Assembly (NCBI RefSeq): GCF_011075055.1
Contig: NC_058153.1
Coordinates: 2,728,001 to 2,792,000 of the forward strand
Source of the DNA: Mangifera indica
Lineage: Eukaryota; Streptophyta; Magnoliopsida; Sapindales; Anacardiaceae
Direction of reading: 5' to 3'
DNA length: 64,000 nucleotides
Both the position numbers and the translations under genes were made by a program. Shown piece by piece: positions 48,729 through 60,779 of this stretch. Position 1 is the stretch's first letter. Every line of letters begins with the position of its first letter. Under the pieces are notes generated by a model that made no database searches, was not told where the DNA came from, and worked only from the letters and a program-made list of their open reading frames with translations.

Positions 48729-49034
48729 ACCCCCACAATCCTACTATTCTCATTTTTACCCACATACAAACACGTAATTCTAAAATGTACCAAAATTCTT
48801 CAAAAATTTGACGTGAATTTGAGTGAGAAAGTCATTCATCCGCAAACTGTCGGCAGATGAGAACAAAAATATTTGATAGTGCTCAACCCAACTCTAGCCA
48901 TCCATTACACAACATTGAAAAAGAAGAGAAAAAATTCTCCTGAATCCTGTGAGTTGAGTTGTGACTCAGCTTTCATATATATTTTTTAATAATCTTCCTG
49001 TAAATTATGCTTCAAAATCTCAAGAAAATAGAAA
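48729..49034. repeat. diverged tandem duplication, unit 1
   Basis: The order acccacatacaaacacgtaa, taaaatgtacc-aaattcttcaaa, aactgtcggcag-tgagaacaaaa, attgaaaaagaagagaaaaa, tcctgaatcctgtgagttga, cagctttcatatatat, atcttcctgtaaattatgct is repeated in unit 2. It lies between the copy-9 repeat and unit 2. Confidence 0.8.
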
Positions 49035-49221
49035 AAATTTATGTAAATAACCTTATTGTCCTTTTACTTGATGGAATTTATTTGCGTAACAGAATAACGG
49101 GGTAAGAATTTAACTTTTCGAAACACAAAGGATATCAAGTCATTTTAGCAAACCTGGGGTAGGAAATAGTGTTTAGGCATTAATATTTATATTTTAAAAG
49201 CCCTGTTTTGTTTGACAACCC

Positions 49222-49660
49222 TACATTCCTCCTACTGTGTGGTTACCCACATACTTACATAAATCTAAAATGTACCCAAAATTCTTCAAATTTCTAACGT
49301 GAAGTTGAGTGTCGTCATCTTTCATCCTTAAAAACTGTCGGCACGTGACAACAAAAGACTTGATATTACTGAACCTAAAAGTTTCATTTTGACTACGAAC
49401 CTCACTTGAGCCGGATATTTTTTTTGGGTTAAATTATCTACATTAAATAAGTAAAATCTTTAATTTAGTAATCAGTTCTATAATCGATTAGTTGAATTCT
49501 CCTGTATACGCGTATTTCGCAAACCAACTATTGTACAGCATTGAAAAAGAAGAGAAAAAGATGCTCCTGAATCCTGTGAGTTGAGTTGTGACGCAGCTTT
49601 CATATATATAAATATTAATCATCTTCCTGTAAATTATGCTTCAGAATCTCAAATGATTAA
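49222..49660. repeat. diverged tandem duplication, unit 2
   Basis: Repeats all the landmarks of unit 1 in the same order. An extra segment of about 130 bp (around 49385-49510) lies between the gtcggcacgtgacaacaaaa part and the cattgaaaaagaagagaaaa part. The shared cagctttcatatatata looks like a TATA region followed by cttcctgtaaattatgcttc. Confidence 0.8.
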
Positions 49661-50139
49661 GCATGATTTAACAATCATTAACCAAATTCCACCATCTGAA
49701 CATTATAAAAAAAAAAAAACATTACCCAGCAGCCTGGAGAATGTTGGTCCTTCCGTGTTAAAATTTTTTATTTAAATTTAAATTTATATAATGTCGTTTT
49801 TGCATCACAAGAAATGCTTGGTTGGGAGCAATAAAAAGAACTGATACAGGTCGTCCTGGAAAAGGGGGGTGGAAAATTCCGCCAAAGTTGAAAGTCTGAG
49901 ATTGAAAAGGAAGAAGATGCAAAGCATTATGTTACAGGTCCCAGCTGTTAGGCAGGTGGGGATAAAGGCAGAGGTTTTTTATGAAGGATAAGTAAGCTGT
50001 TGTAAGGATGGAACCCACTTACTAAATTCTGGGCCAACCCAACAATTATGGGCCATTTATTAGATTTAAATCTGTGCTGTTTTAAGTATATATTTTATCA
50101 GTGGCAGATCTTTTGAGTGGGGGTTAATGAATTTCATAA

Positions 50140-50540
50140 TTCTTGGCCCTAAATAGATATAATAACGGGACGGATAGAGATTGAATATTTTAATTTCGCA
50201 AAGAAAATCTTTCTCGTCCTTGATGCAAGGATGATAGGGAATGCTCTTTCTTCTTTGTAAAAAAAAATTTCTCCCTTTTTTCTCTCAATTCTCGTAAGAA
50301 AATTTCTCTATAATTTCCTCTCTCCATTCACCTTGAAAAAATAATAAAATATTTATTACGTGTAAAGATATATTTATAATAAATCAAAACTTTTAAAAAT
50401 AATTTAATATATAAAAATTTTGAAAATATGAAGAGGGAGGGGAGGAGGGGATGAAATGGGAAGAGAATAAGTCAGGAAGGAGACGACACAAAAATATATA
50501 TATCCTTATCTAGCCCCATCCCCTCTTTATTGGAAAATCT
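50140..50540. mobile_element. hAT-MITE-like sequence, decayed
   Basis: Contains aaaaatttctcccttttttc, gaggggatgaaatgggaagag and ccttatctagccccatcccc strings. These resemble the element inside the SULTR intron and the ones near 8935, 27692 and 62755. Clear ends were not found. Confidence 0.35.
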
Positions 50541-50644
50541 CTTCCTATTTTGCTACAGGCAAATCGAAGACCTAGCTTCATATATTAAATTGTCACCTTT
50601 AACTTAAAATCATCTAAAATATTCAACAAAGCCATGTGTCTTAC

Positions 50645-50768
50645 TAATGTTATTAACTTGTATACTAAAAATAATATATTATTATATGATTGAATAATTT
50701 TGAATTAAAAATATGATAAAATTTAATTAATCACATGTTAATACAGTATCGTTAGTAAATATAATTTT
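50645..50768. mobile_element. palindromic AT-rich MITE-like element, partial
   Basis: Includes gtatactaaaaataatatatt, the usual centre attttgaattaaaaatatg, and a short right arm ending in cgttagtaaatataattt. Confidence 0.4.
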
Positions 50769-51779
50769 CCTCTAAAATATTAACCCGTACGAACGAAAAA
50801 TAAAAATACAACATTGGATCAATTTTCACATTATTAAACAAGCAGGGCAGTGGCGACCCCTGATGAAGATTGAGCCTATATGAACCATCAACGCCCACCT
50901 TTCAATTTATGTTGTCAAAGATACTTGTTTTGAAGTTCTTGCTGCTGAGAAGGCTTCAATAAAGGAGTAACCGTAGTGTATAACAGCCGGAACAAGCTGT
51001 ATTGACGTGGCACAATAAGTTTTTATAAAAAAAAATATAAAAAGAAAAATAGAGCAAAATTTCCGAATATTAATTATTTTACCCACATTTTCAACTGTTT
51101 ATATCTAACCACCATTTTATTTAACATATATATTTATAGTCACATTTATATTTGATTTCCTTTTTTAAATAAAAGTTGTTTGATTAGGTGTTTGACTGAT
51201 CAATCAATCATAATTTTTATAACTTTTTAGTAAAAAGTGGTTGATTAATTGACTAAACACTCATATAAATATAATTATAAATATATATTGAATAAAACGG
51301 TGGCAAATAAATTGAAACATTCATCTTATGTGATAAATATTGAGATCGAATAGTCATAAGAGTGCCTCAAATAAGTCTTCATATTTGTGTGTGTTCGTGA
51401 TTATCTCTATATGGAGGAATAGGGGCTTTACCATATTTTTAGGAGTTTTGGAAAAGTTCAAGACGAATCCGAATAGAACTCTGCATGAAGGAGATTACAA
51501 TCACGGGTTTGTAATTTAAAACCCTCTTTTCATATGTATAACAACCCACCCTTAGGGCCAATAGACCCTGCTGTATTGATTAGATTAGAGATCACAAAAC
51601 ACCAACAATGCTAGGTATCTGCAATTCTGCATCAAACAGAGTTGCAAAGCCATCGACAACGCTGGTTGTTGAAACTAAAAGCAACTCTAGTATTTGTATT
51701 ACTTGATACAAGAAACATTTTACATTAACCTATCAAGTTGGACCTCTGATTCCGAAGCAATGGGCAGCGCCTGATCCAA

Positions 51780-54005
51780 TTATTCATCACCAGCACTGAC
51801 CCTTAAAGCAATGGCAGATTGATCCAGTTTCTTATCTTTTTGAAGTGAAAACCGGCATGCCTCAACTGCATCTTCAATTGACAAGAAAAAACGTTCTCTC
51901 CCCATGATCTCAGTGAACTTGGACAATATCATTTTTTCCATTACATCAATCCTTGGATTTATGAGTGAAATCTGTACAAATAAAAAGAAAATCAATGTTT
52001 GATATAAAGAAGGATGTTGATTAAAAGGGTTTTGAGAGGAATACCTTGATGCCCTTTGCCTCAAGAATTCTGTTTATTTCTGAGAGGGATGAAATGCCTG
52101 TCATGTCTATGGATGAAACTCCTGCAGAATCAACCATCATTCATTTTATTATACTCAGTTAAGACTTGAATGAATATGATATGAATCTTAGGAAAACAGC
52201 CTCGCTGCCCACACAGATTGTGCACTAGCTCCCTGCTAACCCCAAGCTAACATTGCTATACCAGTGTCACCACCACACTACACGATTACAATTGGGATAT
52301 GTGATGATAACCCTGATACCAAATAATATAAACTTTGGGAGAATCACACCTCACAATTGAGATTGGAAAGCCCAAACTCATATAAATTCTCACTAGAAGC
52401 CCATATTTTCTAATGTGGGATCAAATCCCTTACGACTTATGATCTAACAACTACTTAATCTTTTTAGAGATCTTACCTGATAAATCTAGTAACACATGCT
52501 CAACGGTATTTGATCCCGAATCTGAAAACCTCTCTTCCTCTCTAACCCACCTCAAAATCCTGCACAAAAATTAAGCAGAGCAGTTCATATTTTGCCCTGT
52601 TGATTAATTTTATAATTGCAACAAAAACACACACAGACAGGCAATTACCTCTCTCTTAAGTAATTGCAGTTCGCAAAGTAAATAGGGGAACCCAGTTGAA
52701 GAATTAGGACCCCTGGAAGCAATACTGAACCAGGATACTGCTCAATATCTCTGTAAAGTTCCGAGCCTGGAATTTTTCCAAGTTTGCAGGCAGCTGGCCT
52801 AGCCACATATAAAAGTGCCCTGACAAGAGCAAGGCCGACCTGGAATGAAAGGAAATTTATGGTTGAATATAATTAGATGGAATATGAGATCCAATCGATG
52901 AGTTTTATTTAAGTTTCTGATGAAATCTTTACCGATAACATGAGGCCAACATCCATGCTTATAAAAGTGACACCAAAGAAGCAAACCATGCAAATGCAGA
53001 AATCTAACTTGTCAACTTTGAAAAGGTGGATAGCTTCATCATAGTTGATAAGTCCCAGCATTGCAGACATGATAATGGAGGATAGAGCAACAAGAGGAGT
53101 ATAGCTAAAGACAGGAGCCAAGAACAGAAGAACAAGCATCATGCATAATGCCATTATAATGTTTGACATTGCAGTCTTACAGCCTGAATTGAAATTCACT
53201 GCTGTCTTCGAAAATGGTCCTGCAAATTATGCGCACACACGGTGTTATTGCTTAGATGATTAACCACAGTTAGAGATGGCAATACCTTTATCTCTGTCCA
53301 AGTCCCCCTCCTATAGGAAAAATTTCTCTCCCCTTCCTTTTACCCTCCATGCAGGAAAATTTCTCCGCATGGGGGAATTTTTTCACACTTTCCCCTCTTC
53401 ATCTCCAGTAGAAAAATAATGAAATATTTATATCTAAATACAAGAATTTTGGTTATCCTTATTCTCGTTTTTATTGGAGAATCCCCTCTCCATTCAGGGA
53501 GATGCAAACGTAGGCCAAAGACCCGATTTTTCACACCGAATTGCCATCTCTAACTACAATTAACAACATTATAAACAAAAACCTTACCAGTCGTTAAGTA
53601 GCATGAAGTGAAAGAGCCAATGATGTTCATGAGACCGAAAGCCAACATCTCCTTGTTCCCATCAACCTGCTCGTTTTTCATAATTGCAAAGCTTCTTCCT
53701 ATTGCTATTCCTTCCTGATTAAATAATGTTAAATATGTTAAAAAAAATTCTACAACTAAACTAAAGAAAGTAGAGAAGAGAGTTCACTTGAAAAAAGTAA
53801 GGTTATCTTACCGCCATTGACACAAATCCTGTAATGATCCCAGCTTTCAATGTAATGGGTAAATACTCAGAGTCAAAGTTTAGCAAGTGAAGGGAAGGGG
53901 GATTCAACCCTTTTTTCAAATGACCCACCTGACACAAAGAACAATAAACACACATTACTATAACACTTTAAATAAATTCCTCATCAATAAAATACAGAAA
54001 AATTG

Positions 54006-54062
<57 letters not shown>

Positions 54063-55934
54063 ATATCAAAGAAAATATTAAAATTAGTTAAATTATTAGA
54101 TAAAAAATATGATAAATAGTATCAAAATCACATCATATATCCTTTTCAATAATGGTGACGGTGACAATTACATTTTATAATTTACTCTATAATTATTTAA
54201 AGTTTTTTCATCGTTTTGTTTTTTATTTTAGAAGTTGCAAGTCATTTAAAATTTTTTTTTTTGGGGAAATTGCCTTGATCTATCTAGGCAAGCTAAGATA
54301 AACAGTTCTATTTTAATTATTAAGCTATAATTAAAAGCATTGAGTAAAAATTTTTAGTGGGGAAATTACATCATAGTTCTTCCCTTTCTTGCATCAGTTT
54401 TTGCAATTATCCTTTTCATATTTCTAGTTTGACAATAAAAGAAATTGCTGTGCAGTATCCTGCAAGAGCTACAAAAAAAATCACTTACAATTTGGATTCC
54501 AAATCTCTCTGCCTTAGCCAAATAAGCAAAAAGGCAGCCAACTATGACAGTGATAATAGGAGCGATTGCTGATACCCAGAATAATTTTGGCTTTCTTTGC
54601 CTCTGAGATTAATTTTACAGGTGAAAAAAAATTAGATAATACATATAAGATCAAGTTTGAAGTTTACTTAAATCATATAGTTATGGCGTGATGAAAAAAT
54701 AATAAACAACTCAAGAGGCAAATTAAGAGAAGTAATTACCAGGAACCTTGTGAATTGCAGGAAAGCCAAGAAGATTACACCTACAACTACGCACTCCCAC
54801 TTCCACTGTATGCAACAAAGACTATCTCATCATTTCCCATTGCTTTAACTTTCCGACAAAATTATGAACACAAAAAAATTATTTAAATATTTTTGTAGAA
54901 ATTGAGGTGATAGTTAAAGATGACGCACCTCGTGTTTGTATTTGAAGACTGCATGCAAGACACTAATCACATCGGTCTTCTGAGTAAAAGTTTTCATGCC
55001 AAGGAGGCCTTTCAATTGCTGCAAGCAAATTATTATGGCAGTGCCTCCCATGAAGCCTGTGATGGTGGAATGCGATAAGAAATCTACCAAGATCCCAAGC
55101 CTGCATAGATAAGCCAATATGACTCTGATTAATTTACTGAAAAAAATATAGATATAGATGTATAATTGCTAAGCTTAATTACCTTAGAAAACCTAGAGCT
55201 GTCTCCATAATGCCGGTGAAGAAGGTTGCCGTGAAAACCAAGTGAAGGTACAAGTCAGGATCATCGTTAGCTGATACCTTTTCTCCGATTGTTTCGGCTA
55301 ACAGCAGCGAGCTTGCTGCCACCGTCCCCACTGCTATATGCTTTGAGCTCCCGAAAATGGCGTATATAAGGGGTGGAACAAAGCTCGAATCTGATACATT
55401 AATTTAAAAAGTCAATTATATTAAAGACGCAAATACTTTTAAAGTTAACGACAGGCGACAGCAGAATTTTTCTTAAAACATTTTAATGGGAAATATACTT
55501 TTAATACAACCGGATATTTTGTAGTGTCACCTACCTTTATGAAAAAATATCACCCAAATCACACTGGTAAATTTATTCAATTAATGGCGAAAAAAGGAAA
55601 AAAAAAAATGGAGAAGAAGCTTACAAAGGCCGATGATCGGAGGAATGTTGGCAAGTTTCGCATAGCTGATGCCCTGAGGGATAGCAAGGCTGGTAATAGT
55701 AATGCCGGCGAGGACGTCATATCTGAACATTTTGAAATTATACGTAGAAATCCATTGCAGGATTGGAATGAAATACTGTACAGCTTTTCTAGCTCTGAGA
55801 CTTGGCTTTTCATCTTTAAACTCCGCAAAAGGATCATCTGGGAAAAGGGTCTCTTTGCATTTAGACTTGAACGTGGTAACAAAGTTCCTAGGCTCTCCGA
55901 AATTCACCCTGTGAGTTGAACTTGTGACCGCCAT
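51780..55934 (-). CDS. SULTR3;5: sulfate transporter, SULTR3;5 type (SLC26 family)
   Basis: Twelve minus-strand exons: 55934-55625, 55390-55183, 55100-54929, 54805-54740, 54602-54489, 53928-53812, 53714-53588, 53219-52933, 52839-52649, 52559-52477, 52121-52045 and 51971-51780. All are GT-AG and the phases give 647 residues. It begins MAVTSSTHRVNFGEPRNF, then CKETLFPDDPF and the SLC26 signature region YDVLAGITITSLAIPQGISY. Later landmarks are LGILVDFLSHSTITGFMGGT, KAGIITGF, EGIAIGRSFAIMKNEQVDGN, SCYLTTGPFSKTAVNFNSG and SYTPLVALSSIIMSAMLGLI. The C-terminal STAS domain (about residues 490-640) includes VLLDLSGVSSIDMTG and AVEACRF. It is a multipass proton-coupled anion carrier; group 3;5 is linked to root sulfate transport together with SULTR2;1. 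The start was set at ATG; the longer frame begins at TTG. A TATAAA on the same strand lies only about 40 bp upstream of this ATG. Confidence 0.94.
53271..53552. mobile_element. hAT-like MITE in a SULTR3;5 intron
   Basis: The 282-bp block lies between the exons at 53588-53714 and 52933-53219. It begins TAGAGATGGCAAT and ends ATTGCCATCTCTA; counting the AGT/ACT just outside, 16 bases are perfect inverted repeats. The flanking octamers accacagt and actacaat match at six of eight positions, consistent with an aged 8-bp target duplication. This, and the TAGRGATGGCAA-like tip, point to the hAT superfamily. No coding capacity. Confidence 0.8.
54009..54060. repeat. (TA)n microsatellite in a SULTR3;5 intron
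   Basis: About 50 bp of TA repeats between the exons at 54489-54602 and 53812-53928. Confidence 0.9.
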
Positions 55935-56077
55935 GGAAAGTAGATGAGAAGTTCGCAGAGTTGTTACCTTTTTATAGCGAATCAAGTTAATGGATAATGA
56001 CGTAGAAATAGGAAAGCTTATCTAGATTTTCTTACCCAAACTAGAAAATTACCCCCTTATACATATTACTTTAAAAT

Positions 56078-56079
<2 letters not shown>

Positions 56080-56140
<61 letters not shown>
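56080..56140. repeat. (TA)n microsatellite upstream of SULTR3;5
   Basis: About 60 bp of TA repeats, some 150 bp upstream of the SULTR3;5 start codon, inside its likely promoter. Length variation here could plausibly affect expression; this is inference only. Confidence 0.9.
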
Positions 56141-56146
<6 letters not shown>

Positions 56147-57396
56147 TACTGCATATAAATAAAATGTTAAGTATATAAATAATCTCCTGTCTAGTTGGTA
56201 ATAATAAAAAAACTATCATATATAAGGAAAATCAAGGTGTAAATGATTAAATTAAACTTATCTTTAATTTAAAATTATTTAATATATATTTTATATTTAT
56301 ATTAATGATTAATGCATGAAATATTATTGAGATTAAAACTGTGATTTGGTTTTAAGATATTTTAACTTATGGGTTTATTAGTCTTTGGGTATCATTTTAA
56401 AATAAGATTCTGTCCCACTGGTTAATTACTGAAAAAGATAATCTTAGTATTAATTCCAAAGTTCTATGTTAGAAAAAAAAATAAAAAAAATAAAAGAATA
56501 TATAATATAATGGGTATTAAAATTAGATTAATTTAATTTATTTTAATAATCAGGGTTCATGTATGTTGACATCTATGATTAATGTATAATCATAAATAAT
56601 TAACAATCATAAAGGTTTATCAGAGTTGCAAAAAGTCTAACACTCCTTTAGCTTTTAGGTTAAAACCCATATGAATGTGAAGACTAACCAATCAAAGTTA
56701 AAACATGATTCAAACTAAGTTAAAAAATCCATAATTTAACTGCACTTTAAGGGGAATATTAAAATATATTATAAGTGCCCCATTTAAAAAAAAAAAAAAA
56801 AACTAAATAACTTAATTTAAAAAGATGTTGATTTCCATAGTAATTCTATTTAAACTTTTATACTGAATTTTTGAATAAAGAAATCTTATTTGAATCGAAT
56901 TGTTAAACTGATTATACTAAACAATTATTGAAAGAGATTTAAACCCTTACTTTTATATTTAAAAATTCTCTTATTTATAATTCAAGTTACCCATGGCCGT
57001 ATACAAATACTTCAAAATCAAAATTTTGGACAGGGATGGGCACCATACGCATGGCTACAGTCAATGCATTATGGTGGCTAGATTATGACAATAGACATTA
57101 CTATACAAAAGTCTCTCAACCGGACAAAGACAAAATTTGATTTGATTCATTAGAGAATGAAAAGTACTAAAAGAATTCCATTGTTCAACCAAGTATTACC
57201 GGATGAATGACAATGGAAAAAGATCATAAAACAAACGGTTAAATTGGATTCCCACTTGCAGACATTTCTGTTTCTTAGCGTAATTATGTTGGCTTCCTCT
57301 AGACATCCCAAATTCATTTATATTATATAAGATAACATCACTTTGAAACATTCAAATATTACAATTTTTTGAAAAGATTGACTTTTTTTTTTTTTA

Positions 57397-57518
57397 TGAG
57401 TATCACAAATGTGTTATCATATAATTGAGTGTTATTTTATATTTAATTCAAAATCACTTAATCATGTAATATATGTTGATTTATGTACTTAAAAGTCTAC
57501 ACATATAATTTTATTGTT
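57397..57518. mobile_element. palindromic AT-rich MITE-like element, left end missing
   Basis: Starts inside the left arm at atgagtatcacaaatgtgtt and ends ctacacatataattttattg, with central atatttaattcaaaatcac. It is preceded by a T-run. Confidence 0.5.
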
Positions 57519-57753
57519 TTTTCTAACTAAACTAATCACCTTACTTATAAAATAAGTAATCTAGTTGTATTTGATTGGTACTTTCAATTGAAATACTCAA
57601 AATTTGATATCTTTTATAAGAAACACTGAGAGTTCGATTTTTTTAATAAGAAAATTAGAAAGTTTAATTATATTTAAATGATATACAAAATTTCAATAAT
57701 TTAAATAAAAAAACAAAATTCGGTCAATTTAATAAAAAAATAAAGAACTATAT

Positions 57754-57916
57754 CATGTGTACCCATTTTGAATACACAAATGGGTACATTTTTATATGTG
57801 TTATCACACGATTGAGTATTATTTTATCTTTAATTCACAATTATCTAATTACATAATAACATATATTAAGTGTGTATTTATTTGTGTACTCAAAATGAGT
57901 ACATATAGTTTTATTC
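57754..57916. mobile_element. palindromic AT-rich MITE-like element, best copy
   Basis: The left arm gtgtacccattttgaataca is mirrored by tgtactcaaaatgagtacat on the right; the middle is tttatctttaattcacaatt. The termini resemble aactatatcatgtgtacc and gtacatatagttttattc. Best preserved copy, useful as a family reference. Confidence 0.7.
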
Positions 57917-58940
57917 AAAAAGAAAAGTGATACCTCAAAATAATATTATTATCCTTATATGGTTCAAATTAGTTCATCTATGAGATGAATGCCAACGTGT
58001 AGCGTAAAGTTTTGTGATGCCAAAAAGCCTCCAAAATGGAGAAATCAAATTAGTATTAGTGCATGTGGCACCAAATAAACCTTCCTCAGTTTAGATGTAA
58101 CTAAGGAAGTTTTTCCTTGTTTCTTGTAGTGATCATATCTGATAGTGTGTTTTGTGTAGCACATCATATTGGAAGGGCAAAAATCTAGAGAAAGTTTGAA
58201 ACGCAACTCTTTAGTGACATATCATTAACAAAGAGACTACTTTTTCAGCACCACTTCTACACCCTCAATTATTGCTGTGCTGGCCTGCATAATTCCCATC
58301 TCAAAGTCTACAAAGAAAAATAATTTCAGTGCTTAAATTAACCTGCCCATCACTCCACTACATGTCTGCATTCTCAGGATATGATAGTTTATTAGAAACT
58401 TCGTGAAAGTTTACAGCATAAAGCAGTTTCAACCTCGCTAAATTCTTCCAAACATACATCAGTTCATGCGTAAGATTTTAAATGCATGAACTGAATAAAG
58501 ACATTCTTTCCTAATCTTGCAAGATTTAAGCATAAATTATAAAACACTGAATTATATATACTTGAAACATTATGTATTCTGAATCCGTAAAGCTAAATTT
58601 ACCTGCATTGAAGTGAATGGGTTTCTGCTTATGAAACATCTCTAAAGGATAGGATAAAACTATATTGTATAAATTACGGGAAGAAGATTTAACTAATATA
58701 TAGTAAGTTATTGAATTTTCTCATTGACGATCTAATAAATCTTAAGATTCATATTAATGTTATATACTCAGATTATAACTTTTAAGTATATTGAATTTAT
58801 CTTTAAGATCTATAATAATATTGTCTTGATTTATATTTAAGCCCATCTCTAAAAAAAAATTATTTGATTATTTAATTATCTAATTTTATTAAATCAAAAT
58901 TATAGTTAATGTTATATCACATCTACAAATTTTCCAACAC

Positions 58941-59126
58941 ATTGAATTGATCGGTCGTTTTGAGTTCATATGTCAACGTTGATCAGTCATCTTTCTTGAA
59001 CCGGCTGGAAGGTAGAGAGATATGCTCCCAAGCGTGTATCACTTCATCTGATTGATCGATCGTCTTTAGTTAATAAGTCAACGTAGATTAGTCATCTTGC
59101 TTAAACTAAGCAGAAGGGAAAGAGAC
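58941..59126. repeat. two-unit diverged tandem repeat with W-box-like motifs
   Basis: Unit 58941-59020 and unit 59048-59126 share ttgatcggtcgtttt / ttgatcgatcgtcttt, gtcaacgttgatcagtcatc / gtcaacgtagattagtcatc and a closing agaag/ggaaggtagagag-type end. Each unit has a GTCAAC, which is a TTGAC W-box core on the opposite strand, plus a self-complementary GATC-rich part. Confidence 0.65.
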
Positions 59127-59261
59127 GCATGGTTGATATATCTGGTGGTGGTCAGCTCCAATGGCGTAATTAATACTAGTGCTTTATTCGATACTGTATA
59201 AGTAATTCTCATTTATGCACCAACAACTCTTGTGATGAAACAATCTTGACAAAAATGAAAG

Positions 59262-59453
59262 AATAAAACTATGTACATAAATAAATTATATAAATTTATC
59301 TGAATATATTAAAATGGCAACTTATGATTGAGTGATATAATTGTTTATTATTTCTCGAGTGATTTTAAAATCACTTGATCAAATACTATTACCTCTATTT
59401 ATATAAATAAATTTGTATAATTTATTTGTATATATAATATTACTAACAAAGAA
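59262..59453. mobile_element. palindromic AT-rich MITE-like element, variant
   Basis: Begins aataaaactatgtacataaa and ends gtatatataatattacta. The centre is a strong inverted pair, gagtgattttaaaatcactt. It looks like a diverged subfamily of the same design. Confidence 0.5.
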
Positions 59454-60492
59454 TTTCAAAATCTAATAGTACTTGCTTATTATATCTTATTTAAATAACT
59501 TATAGCCGAGAAGACTTATTATCACTCAAGGTTTAGTTAATTCTCAAACTTCTATCCACAAAGATTTAAAAACACAAATACCATCCGTCATCCAACTTTT
59601 GTTAAAATTTTTTATTAATGTAAAACGTAAACACGTTATTTAACCAGTAATATTAAAAAATATAAAAATTTATATCATTTTTTACTTTGAATTTGAAAAA
59701 CTAACAATTTTTTCCTAGAATTAAGTTTTGGAAATTTACAAATTTCTCCCTAGGGTTTTAAATGTCTCTGGCAAATGACGGTCACTCTCTCCCTCCCAAA
59801 GATGTCTCTTCCTCTGACACTATCTTCTAATGGAAAAGTCCAAATGAAAATGATTTGTCTAGATGACATTTTCATCATCTAAACGAAGATTTCGTTTTGA
59901 TTTTCACTTATTTTCATAATTCATAATACAACAATCATAAGGTGCCGAACGGACACATAATCTTGACAAAAAGGAACATGCTTTTGTAATCAAAACAATT
60001 AATCAAATTTGAGTCTCAAAACCTAAAAATTTTCCTTCTCCGAAACTGTCTTTTCATTGTTCTCTCTTCTTCTCCTCCTCCTCCAAATTTTATTTCCTTA
60101 ATAACATAGTGATAAATCAAATTAAAATTTTATATTCTAATAAAAAAAGTAAAATTTTTATTCCGAAAAAGAAATGATTTCTATTTTCTTATTATTACAA
60201 ATTATAAAATAAACGATATTATCATGATTTCTATTTTCTTATTATAATTATTATTTTTTTAAATTGATCAAAAACTTTTTTTATTATCGGATGAATAGCA
60301 CAATGCTCAAATAGTGCATCCTGACGTAGCCTCCTAAATAGTTAAATTCGTGCTACAACGAAAATGAGTAACACATTATACACTTATATCCAATCATGCC
60401 AAATCATTAAAATATGTTTCAAAGTGCATAATATATTTATTTATTCAGGATCATATCCATATTAGTACTTGATGCAACATGTATCACAACTG

Positions 60493-60757
60493 TTTTTTTT
60501 TTTTTTTGGATAAATAAGAAAATGTATTTAAAAAAAAGAAACGGGTCTTCAAAAGAAGAGTCCAAAAACAATCTAGCTCATTCGTCCCGAAGAGGAAGGG
60601 CAGCAAACCAAAAACTTAGGTTGACAAGAAATTCACACAACAAAAATCTAGTTTACTTCTTTTAAAGGTCTATCAAAGTTCATACAAAAATCGAACTCTA
60701 GAGGAGGATAAAACAACACCGTAGAAACAACAATTTCAAGGGAAGAACTTGCCAACC
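60493..60757 (-). mobile_element. retroposon (truncated LINE or SINE) with poly(A) tail and target duplications
   Basis: On the minus strand the block ends …TTTTCTTATTTATCC followed by 15 A (T-run at 60493-60507), typical of a plant L1-like 3' end. It is flanked by acatgtatcacaactg (60477-60492) and acatgtatcacaattg (60758-60773), a 16-bp direct repeat with one mismatch. At 265 bp it has no coding capacity. A third acatgtatcacaaca string near 60925 means a pre-existing local repeat must be kept in mind. Confidence 0.75.
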
Positions 60758-60779
60758 ACATGTATCACAATTGTGATAA

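Larger units (their letters stand above)
56150..60470. other. AT-rich intergenic spacer
   Basis: No gene supported. It contains palindromic MITE copies at 57397, 57754 and 59262, a diverged tandem repeat at 58941-59126, and otherwise low-complexity AT-rich DNA. Confidence 0.5.
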
